Shown in pieces: positions 47,942 to 53,707 of a DNA stretch of 53,707 nucleotides. Origin of the DNA: Sphingomonas tagetis (lineage in GTDB: Bacteria > Pseudomonadota > Alphaproteobacteria > Sphingomonadales > Sphingomonadaceae); NCBI RefSeq assembly GCF_024211275.1, contig NZ_JAMLDX010000024.1, positions 1 through 53,707 on the forward strand, given 5' to 3'. The translations under genes were made by a program, and so were the position numbers. The notes under the pieces were generated by a model, which ran no database searches, was not told the DNA's origin, and saw only the letters and a list, made by a program, of their open reading frames with translations. Each line of letters starts with the position of its first letter. Position 1 is the first letter of the stretch.

Positions 47942-49224
47942 TTCTTGCGCGCCCATGGACGGCCCGAGGCGGTTTCCTCGTCGAGCATCTGCTGGCGCTG
48001 CTCCTTGAGGTGCCAGGGCATTTCCTCGAACACGCCGTCGAACAGCGAATCGAGCGGCTGGTGCAGGCCGTGACCGAGGATGCCGTTCTTCTCGGCATTC
48101 TTCTGCGCGACCTTGACCAGCTCGGCGAGCTCGCGGTCCTGGGCGGCATGGCGTTCCTCGTCCCATTCGCCGATGGCGATGAGATGGTCCTTCAGCCGCG
48201 CGACCGGGTCGCCCAGCGGCCAGGCGGTGGGCTCGCCCGCGCTGCGATATTGCGTCGGGTCGTCCGACGTCGAATGGCCTTCGGCGCGATAGGTGAAATG
48301 CTCGATCAGCGTCGGCCCCTGATTGGTCCGCGCGCGCTCGGCCGCCCATGACGTCGCGGCATAGACCGCCAGCGCATCGTTGCCATCGACGCGCAAGCCC
48401 GCGATGCCATAGCCGATCGCGCGCGCGGCGAAGGTCGTCGCCTCGGCGCCGGCAAAGCCCGAGAAGCTCGAAATCGCCCACTGGTTGTTGACGATGTTGA
48501 AGATCACCGGCGCCTTGTACACGGTCGCGAAGGTCAGCGCGGAGTGGAAGTCGCCCTCCGCGGTCGAGCCCTCGCCGCACCAGGTCGCGGCGATGCGCGT
48601 GTCGCCCTTGGCGGCACTCGCCATCGCCCAGCCCACTGCCTGCGGATATTGCGTGGTGAGGTTGCCCGAGATCGAGAAGAAGCCGTCTTCCCTGGACGAA
48701 TACATGATCGGCAACTGCTTGCCGTGCAGCTCGTCGGCGGTGTTCGAATAGATCTGGTTCATCATCCGTTCGAGCGCGTAACCGCGCGCGATCAGGATGC
48801 CCTGCTGGCGATAGCTCGGGAAGCACATGTCGTCGCGGCTCAGCGCATGAGTCGCCGAAACCGCCACCGCCTCTTCGCCCAGGCACTTCATGTAGAAGCT
48901 GGTCTTGCCCTGCCGCTGTGCGCGGAACATGCGCTCGTCGAACGCGCGCACCAGCGCCATGTCGCGCAGCATCTGCCGCAGCGTGTCGGGGGTCAGGCGC
49001 GGGTTCCACGGGCCGACCGCCTGCCCCGCGTCGTCGAGCACGCGCACCAGCGTATAGGCGAGCTCATGGAAGCTCGCCGGGTCGGCGGCGGTGTCGGGGC
49101 GGGGCTGGGCACCGGCGGGCGGCACTTCGACCGCGGCAAAGTCGACAGTGTCGCCGGGCCGGAACTTGGGTTCGGGTACATGCAGCGACAACGGTGGAAG
49201 ATTGGGACGCGCGTCCACGGTCAT
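47938..49224 (-). CDS. bkdA1: Branched-chain 2-oxoacid dehydrogenase E1 alpha
   Basis: This is the thiamine-diphosphate-binding subunit acting on the keto acids of Val, Leu and Ile. The 428-residue protein has the long N-terminus specific to BkdA1 (PPLSLHVPEPKFRPGDTVDF), then SFYMKCLGEEAVAVSATHALSRDDMCFPSYRQQG. The cofactor motif is GEGSTAEGDFHSALTFATVYKAPVIFNIVNNQWAIS, with GEG replacing the usual GDG. The Ser loop is YRAEGHSTSDDPTQYR. It is first in the bkdA1-bkdA2-bkdB operon. No E3 gene is present in the window. Confidence 0.95.
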   Translation of the reverse strand: MTVDARPNLPPLSLHVPEPKFRPGDTVDFAAVEVPPAGAQPRPDTAADPASFHELAYTLVRVLDDAGQAVGPWNPRLTPDTLRQMLRDMALVRAFDERMFRAQRQGKTSFYMKCLGEEAVAVSATHALSRDDMCFPSYRQQGILIARGYALERMMNQIYSNTADELHGKQLPIMYSSREDGFFSISGNLTTQYPQAVGWAMASAAKGDTRIAATWCGEGSTAEGDFHSALTFATVYKAPVIFNIVNNQWAISSFSGFAGAEATTFAARAIGYGIAGLRVDGNDALAVYAATSWAAERARTNQGPTLIEHFTYRAEGHSTSDDPTQYRSAGEPTAWPLGDPVARLKDHLIAIGEWDEERHAAQDRELAELVKVAQKNAEKNGILGHGLHQPLDSLFDGVFEEMPWHLKEQRQQMLDEETASGRPWARKK

Positions 49225-49285
49225 GCTCTCTCCAGCCTCCAGATGCCTTCCGTGAATCGCTTCAACGCACGGAATAGTATTTCAG

Positions 49286-49340
49286 CTGCTTGTTATTATC
49301 TTTCAAGCAGCCTGTCTAGATAGGACAGCACCACTGTCCT
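49286..49340. promoter_or_regulatory. Nested inverted repeats between bkdA1 and prs
   Basis: Within the 239-bp divergent intergenic region lie CTGCTTG-N11-CAAGCAG (49286-49310) and AGGACAG-CACCA-CTGTCCT (49322-49340). An extra CTGTC at 49312 makes three CTGTC/GACAG half-sites about 11 bp apart. This arrangement looks like an operator for bkd or prs; the binding protein is unknown. Confidence 0.4.
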
Positions 49341-49463
49341 GAACCGCATCGACTCCGTGCGGAACAGCACAGCCTTCGCCTCATAAACCAAACGCCTCTT
49401 TTCGCGAACCGCTCCGCCTCCTAAGGGGACGCTTTGGATTCAGCGCTGGGGAGCGGCACACAC

Positions 49464-50399
49464 ATGAAACTGATGGCCGGCAATTCGAACCTGCCGCTCG
49501 CCCAGGCGATCGCGAGCTATCTCGAAATCCCGCTGACCCAGGCCAATGTGCGCCGTTTCGCCGACGAGGAAATCTTCGTCGAGATCCTCGAAAATGTCCG
49601 CGGCGAGGACGTGTTCCTGCTCCAGTCGACCAGCTTCCCGGTCAACGACAACCTTATGGAATTGCTGATCATGATCGATGCGCTCAAGCGCGCATCGGCC
49701 AAGCGGATCACCGCCGTGCTCCCCTATTTCGGCTATGCCCGGCAGGACCGCAAGCCCGGCCCGCGCACCCCGATCTCGGCCAAGCTGGTCGCCAATCTGA
49801 TCACCAAGGCGGGCGCCGACCGCGTGCTCTCGGTCGACCTCCATGCCGGCCAGATCCAGGGCTTTTTCGACATCCCGACCGACAATCTGTTCGGCGCCCC
49901 GGTCATGAGCGAGGACATCAAGGCTCGCTTTTCCGACAAGAACCTCATGGTCGTTTCGCCCGATGTCGGCGGCGTGGTGCGCGCGCGCGCGCTGGCCAAG
50001 CGGCTCGACAACGCGCCGCTGGCGATCGTCGACAAGCGCCGCGAGCGCGCCGGCGAATCGGAAGTGATGAACATCATCGGCGATGTCGCAGGCCGTTTCT
50101 GCATCCTGATCGATGACATCGTCGATTCGGCCGGCACCTTGTGCAACGCCGCCGCCGCGCTGCGCGAGGCAGGGGCCGAGGACGTCGTCGCCTATTGCAC
50201 CCATGGCGTGCTGTCGGGCGGCGCGGTGGCGCGAGTCGATGGCTCTTCGCTCAAGGAGCTGGTGATCACCGATTCGATCGGCAATCACGATGTGGTCGGC
50301 CAGGCGCAGAAGATCCGCCACCTGACGATCGCACCGCTGCTCGCCGAAGCGATGCGCCGCATCGCGGACGAGAGCTCGGTATCGAGTTTGTTCGACTAG
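49464..50399 (+). CDS. prs: Ribose-phosphate pyrophosphokinase
   Basis: This enzyme makes PRPP from ribose 5-phosphate and ATP for nucleotide, His and Trp synthesis. I chose ATG 49464 (MKLMAGNSNLPLAQAIASYLEIPL), giving 311 residues as usual, over a TTG at 49434. Motifs include FADEEIFVEILENVRGEDVFLLQST, PYFGYARQDRKPGPRTPISAKLVANLI and the PRPP loop ILIDDIVDSAGTLCNAA. The stop overlaps the convergent permease gene by 4 nt. Confidence 0.96.
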   Translation: MKLMAGNSNLPLAQAIASYLEIPLTQANVRRFADEEIFVEILENVRGEDVFLLQSTSFPVNDNLMELLIMIDALKRASAKRITAVLPYFGYARQDRKPGPRTPISAKLVANLITKAGADRVLSVDLHAGQIQGFFDIPTDNLFGAPVMSEDIKARFSDKNLMVVSPDVGGVVRARALAKRLDNAPLAIVDKRRERAGESEVMNIIGDVAGRFCILIDDIVDSAGTLCNAAAALREAGAEDVVAYCTHGVLSGGAVARVDGSSLKELVITDSIGNHDVVGQAQKIRHLTIAPLLAEAMRRIADESSVSSLFD

Positions 50400-51226
50400 G
50401 CTGCGGCTTTCCAGATCAGCACAGCGCCCACCGCAATCATCAGCCAGTAGATCGCGACGTAGAAGCGCTCGGGCGACACCCGCCGGACCAGCCACACCCC
50501 GGCAAAGGTCGAGAGAATCGCCACCGGCAGCAACGCCGCCGCGGTCAGCAGATTCTCGCGGGTGAATTGCCCGAGCGCGAGATAGGCCGGCACCTTGATC
50601 CAGTTGACCAGCGCGAAATAGACCGCGGTCGTCCCCACCAGCATGTCGCGGGCCAGCCGGCGCGGGAGCACCCACAGCTGCCATGGCGGCTGCCCGGCAT
50701 GCGCGATCTGGCTGGTGAAGCCCGAAGCGACGCCGAACAGCGCGCCGACCCAGCCGGGCGAGTTCGAGGCTTCGGGCTGCGCGTGCTTGTCGCGCCACAA
50801 CCGATAGGCACCGAACAGCATCGAGATCGCACCGACCGCCGCGAGCACCCAGTCCGCCGGCACGCTCGCCGCGAACACATAGCCCAGCACGATCCCGATC
50901 ACTGCGCCCGCCAGCGTCCAACCCAGCACGAACCCGTCGACGCTGCGCCGGAACGCCCATACGCCGACCACATCCTGCACGATCAGGATCGGCAGCAAAA
51001 TCGCCGCCGCGCGCACCGGATCGGTGGCAAAGGCGACCATCGGCAATGACAGCGCGCCCAACCCGGCGAACCCGCCCTTGGACAGGCCGAGCAGGATCAC
51101 CGCCGGCACCGCCAGCGCATAAAAGAGCGGGTCCCCGATCAGCTGCGCGGCCCGGCTGGTGCCCGCACGCCGGCATTGCCGCCGGCATTGAGCTGCGCCT
51201 TGAGCCGCTCCGGCGCGGGCGCCCAC
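50396..51226 (-). CDS. TauE/SafE-family membrane permease
   Basis: This is a predicted anion or organosulfur exporter of the TSUP family. It has about seven or eight hydrophobic helices, and both repeats contain the family's Gly-rich motifs (LLGLSKGGFAGLGALSLPMVAF and GALFGVASGFTSQIAHAGQPPW). The start is uncertain. The only standard in-frame start before the first helix is ATG 51226, which overlaps crtZ by 88 nt and adds 28 Arg/Ala-rich residues unlike the family. A CTG at 51142, just before LIGDPLF, would fit the domain better. Confidence 0.85.
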   Translation of the reverse strand: MGARAGAAQGAAQCRRQCRRAGTSRAAQLIGDPLFYALAVPAVILLGLSKGGFAGLGALSLPMVAFATDPVRAAAILLPILIVQDVVGVWAFRRSVDGFVLGWTLAGAVIGIVLGYVFAASVPADWVLAAVGAISMLFGAYRLWRDKHAQPEASNSPGWVGALFGVASGFTSQIAHAGQPPWQLWVLPRRLARDMLVGTTAVYFALVNWIKVPAYLALGQFTRENLLTAAALLPVAILSTFAGVWLVRRVSPERFYVAIYWLMIAVGAVLIWKAAA

Positions 51227-51660
51227 AGGAAGCCGAAGCTCACCGTGCCATCTTTGGTCTCGACCGCATGGTGCAGCCGGTGCGCCTGGATGATGCGCTT
51301 CATATAGGCCGAGCGCGGCACATAGCGGTGCCCCACCCGGCGATGCACGATCACGTCATGGAACCCGAAATAGATCGCGCCATAACCCGCGATCCCCGCG
51401 CCGATCCAGACGAAGCCCGGCCACCAGCCGAGCTGCACCCCGCCGAGCAGCAGCACGATCGACGGCACGGCGAAGATCACCGCATAGAGGTCGTTGAGCT
51501 CCCAATTGCCCGTGCGCGGCTCGTGGTGACTCCTGTGCAGGAACCAGCCCGGCCCATGCATCACCCAGCGATGTGCGGCATAGGCCACGCCCTCCATGAA
51601 GGCGATCGTCGCGATGAACAGCAGGATGCCGCCAAAAATAGAACTGATTGCCGGATTCAT
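51139..51660 (-). CDS. crtZ: Beta-carotene 3-hydroxylase CrtZ
   Basis: This enzyme adds 3-hydroxyl groups to beta-carotene to give zeaxanthin in the yellow-pigment pathway. The start at 51660 (MNPAISSIFGGILLF) gives 173 residues, the usual length. The four His clusters that bind the di-iron centre are visible: HRWVMHG, HRSHHEP, FHDVIVHRR and HRLHH. Several membrane helices separate them. The gene is divergent from a small lipoprotein gene, with only 22 bp between starts. Confidence 0.93.
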   Translation of the reverse strand: MNPAISSIFGGILLFIATIAFMEGVAYAAHRWVMHGPGWFLHRSHHEPRTGNWELNDLYAVIFAVPSIVLLLGGVQLGWWPGFVWIGAGIAGYGAIYFGFHDVIVHRRVGHRYVPRSAYMKRIIQAHRLHHAVETKDGTVSFGFLWAPAPERLKAQLNAGGNAGVRAPAGPRS

Positions 51661-51682
51661 GCGCGCGATATAGCGACGCGCC

Positions 51683-51988
51683 ATGCGAAGCGCACCCTTC
51701 CTTGTCGCCGGCCTGCTGGCCCTGTCCGCCTGCGCCGTGCCCGAGGCGAAACTGCGCACCGGCCTTGTCAATGCCGGCCTCGCCCCGCCGCTGGCGGCCT
51801 GTATGGCCGGGCGGATGGTCGATCGCCTGTCGCTCGCACAGCTGATGCGGATCGCCGATCTGCCCAAGGCGCGCCGCGCCGAGTCGGTGGACCAATTGCT
51901 CCGCCGTATCCGCGCGCTGGGCGATCCCGAGATCGTCGCCGTTGCAACCAGCTCCGCCGCGCTTTGCGCCACTGGGCTCAGCCCATAA
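51683..51988 (+). CDS. Small predicted lipoprotein
   Basis: This 101-residue protein has a signal peptide and lipobox ALSAC (Cys17), followed by AVPEAKLRTGLVNAGLAPPLAACMAGRMVDRLSLAQLMRIADLPKA. I do not recognise a named family. Two further Cys residues (in AACMAG and ALCATG) could form a disulfide. It starts 22 bp from the divergent crtZ start, so their promoters must overlap or one mRNA has almost no leader. Confidence 0.75.
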   Translation: MRSAPFLVAGLLALSACAVPEAKLRTGLVNAGLAPPLAACMAGRMVDRLSLAQLMRIADLPKARRAESVDQLLRRIRALGDPEIVAVATSSAALCATGLSP

Positions 51989-52117
51989 CGTATTCCAATC
52001 CATCGAAGAAATGTCTTTATTGCGACTGCGTCTTAGTATCGATCATTCGGGATTTGCTTCCGTTGAAACGCTGTGCTTTAGGCGGCGCAAATTTGCTGCA
52101 ACGCAAAGGATCTGCGC

Positions 52118-53317
52118 ATGAACATTCACGAATATCAGGCCAAGGAACTGCTGGCGAAGTTCGGTGCGCCGATCGCGGCCGGCCACGCCGCCTTCACTGT
52201 CGAGGAAGCCGTCGAAGCGGCGAAGCAGCTGCCGGGGCCGCTCTACGTCGTGAAGTCGCAAATCCATGCCGGCGGCCGCGGCAAGGGCAAGTTCAAGGAA
52301 CTCGGCCCCGACGCCAAGGGCGGCGTCCGTCTCGCTTTCAGCCTCGATGAAGTGAAGGCGCACGCGACCGACATGCTCGGCAACACGCTGGTGACGATCC
52401 AGACCGGCGACGCCGGCAAGCAGGTCAACCGCCTCTACGTCACCGACGGCGCCGACATCGCCAGGGAATTCTACCTCGCGCTCCTCGTCGATCGCGCCAG
52501 CAGCCAGGTCGCGTTCGTCGTCTCGACCGAAGGCGGCATGGACATCGAGGAAGTCGCGCATTCGACGCCGGAGAAGATCAAGACCTTCTCGGTCGATCCG
52601 GCGACCGGCTTCATGCCGCATCACGGCCGCACCGTCGCCGCCGCGCTCGGCCTGTCGGGCGATCAGGCGAAGCAGGCCGCGAAAGTGGCCAAGTCGCTCT
52701 ACGACGCGTTCCTCGCCACCGACGCCGAGCAGATCGAGATCAACCCGCTCGCGCTGACCGAGCAGGGCAACCTCCTCGTCCTCGACGCCAAGGTCGGCTT
52801 CGACGGCAATGCGCTGTTCCGTCACAAGGACTTGCTGGCGCTGCGTGACGAGACCGAGGAAGACCCGGCCGAGCTCGAAGCGTCGAAGTACGACCTCGCT
52901 TACATCAAGCTCGACGGCGATATCGGCTGCATGGTCAACGGCGCCGGCCTCGCCATGGCGACGATGGACATCATCAAGCTCAACGGCATGTTCCCGGCCA
53001 ACTTCCTCGATGTCGGCGGTGGCGCCAACAAGGAGAAAGTGACCGCGGCGTTCAAGATCATCCTCGCCGATCCTGCGGTGAAGGGCATTCTCGTCAACAT
53101 CTTTGGCGGGATCATGAAGTGCGACATCATCGCCGCCGGCATCGTCGCCGCGGCGAAGGAAGTGAATCTGTCGGTCCCGCTGGTCGTCCGCCTCGAGGGC
53201 ACCAATGTCGAGGAAGGCAAGGCCATCCTCGCCAATTCCGGCCTGGCGATCGTCCCGGCGAACGATCTCGGCGACGCGGCAAAGAAGATCGTCGCGGAGG
53301 TCAAGCAGGCTGCTTGA
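52118..53317 (+). CDS. sucC: Succinyl-CoA synthetase beta subunit
   Basis: This subunit of the TCA-cycle enzyme performs ATP- or GTP-linked conversion of succinyl-CoA to succinate with SucD. The 399-residue protein begins MNIHEYQAKELLAKFGAPIAAGHAAFTVEEA. It has the ATP-grasp segment VVKSQIHAGGRGKGKFKEL, the nucleotide and metal motif EINPLALTEQGNLLVLDAKVGFD, and the C-terminal VNIFGGIMKCDIIAAGIVAAAKE. An AAAGGA site precedes the start. A strong terminator follows, so sucD is not in the same transcript, unlike the usual sucCD layout. Confidence 0.97.
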   Translation: MNIHEYQAKELLAKFGAPIAAGHAAFTVEEAVEAAKQLPGPLYVVKSQIHAGGRGKGKFKELGPDAKGGVRLAFSLDEVKAHATDMLGNTLVTIQTGDAGKQVNRLYVTDGADIAREFYLALLVDRASSQVAFVVSTEGGMDIEEVAHSTPEKIKTFSVDPATGFMPHHGRTVAAALGLSGDQAKQAAKVAKSLYDAFLATDAEQIEINPLALTEQGNLLVLDAKVGFDGNALFRHKDLLALRDETEEDPAELEASKYDLAYIKLDGDIGCMVNGAGLAMATMDIIKLNGMFPANFLDVGGGANKEKVTAAFKIILADPAVKGILVNIFGGIMKCDIIAAGIVAAAKEVNLSVPLVVRLEGTNVEEGKAILANSGLAIVPANDLGDAAKKIVAEVKQAA

Positions 53318-53343
53318 TCCCCGGCCAATCGACGCCCATTGAG

Positions 53344-53378
53344 AAGGGGCCGGGGGCGCAGCTTTCCGGCCCCTTTTT
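53344..53378 (+). terminator. Intrinsic terminator after sucC
   Basis: A GGGGCCGG stem (53346-53353) pairs with CCGGCCCC (53366-53373) and is followed by TTTTT. It begins about 27 nt after the sucC stop and is the clearest plus-strand terminator in the window. Confidence 0.85.
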
Positions 53379-53502
53379 GCGTTTTTGACAGCTCCGTGAT
53401 GGCTGACAGCCGCTGCCATACCGGACTTGCGAAAACAAACCGGGTCCTACAAAGGGCTCGCGGACTCGAAATTGCAAAACGACGCGACAAGCGGAGGACA
53501 CA

Positions 53503-53707
53503 ATGAAGGTGCTGGTGCCGGTCAAGCGGGTGCTTGACTATAATGTGAAGCCGCGGGTGAAGGCGGACGGGACGGGTGTGGATCTGGCGAACGTCAAGAT
53601 GAGCATGAACCCGTTCGACGAGATTGCGGTCGAGGAAGCGATCCGCCTGAAGGAAAAGGGCGTGGCGACCGAGATCATCGTGGTCTCGATCGGCGAGCAG
53701 AAGGCGC
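53503..53707 (+). CDS. etfB: Electron transfer flavoprotein beta subunit (partial)
   Basis: Only the first 68 codons are in the window; the gene runs off the end. The protein would form, with EtfA, the FAD/AMP-binding electron carrier from acyl-CoA dehydrogenases. The N-terminus MKVLVPVKRVLDYNVKPRVKADG is followed by VKMSMNPFDEIAVEEAIRLKEKGVATEIIVVSIG, the EtfB signature. A GCGGAGG site lies just upstream. The sequence TTGCGA (53427) and TACAAA (53448) could be a promoter but are only 15 nt apart. Confidence 0.95.
   Translation, partial: MKVLVPVKRVLDYNVKPRVKADGTGVDLANVKMSMNPFDEIAVEEAIRLKEKGVATEIIVVSIGEQKA

Noticed and set aside
46877..49009. A single long minus-strand frame suggesting an E1 fusion
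   Set aside because: The upstream part is E1 alpha read out of frame; true E1 beta starts at 47941 with a 4-nt overlap.

Overview
The window is GC-rich DNA from an alphaproteobacterium, most likely a sphingomonad (Sphingomonas or a close relative). This rests on a flagellar locus combining FlbD/FleQ-type sigma-54 control with FliA/FlgM, a neighbouring beta-carotene hydroxylase (CrtZ), and REP-like repeats of a kind I associate with sphingomonads. No database search was possible, so the taxonomic call is inference.

Positions 1-36.4 kb form one nearly complete flagellar locus. On the minus strand are motAB (127-1893) and an eleven-gene rod/hook operon flgBCDEFGHI-flgJ(N)-flgKL (10875 down to 2124). 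Divergent from it on the plus strand are a second, PomA/PomB-like stator pair and flgA, then flgM-flgN, a muramidase-flhA-fliA operon, and a DUF454 membrane protein. An esterase and a repeat-bearing flagellin lie on the minus strand. A sigma-54 activator heads fliEFGHIJ, followed by fliKLMNOPQR-flhB and fliDS.

The regulatory layout is unusually readable. Four sigma-54 (-24/-12) promoters lie before flgB, the second stator pair, the muramidase gene and fliK. Near them are copies of a 16-bp palindrome CGGCAA-N4-TTGCCG, probably the binding site of the activator encoded at 21062. Three sigma-28 type promoters (TAAA-N15-GCCGTTAA-like) lie before flgM, fliC and fliDS. This gives a cascade: activator plus sigma-54 drives rod/hook, export and fliA; FliA, restrained by FlgM, drives late genes. 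A family of about 80-bp perfect hairpins sits 21-24 nt beyond the last stop codon of three operons.

From 36.4 kb to the end the genes are housekeeping: a CaiB/AMACR-like protein lacking the catalytic His, a receiver-domain protein, an argH-lptM-lysA-siroheme synthase-zntB operon, a TlpA-like lipoprotein with a membrane protein, a TPR protein, a branched-chain 2-oxoacid dehydrogenase operon (bkdA1-bkdA2-bkdB), prs, a TauE/SafE permease, crtZ, a small lipoprotein, sucC, and the start of etfB, cut by the window end. No tRNA, rRNA, CRISPR array, insertion sequence or gene-free stretch over 300 bases was seen.
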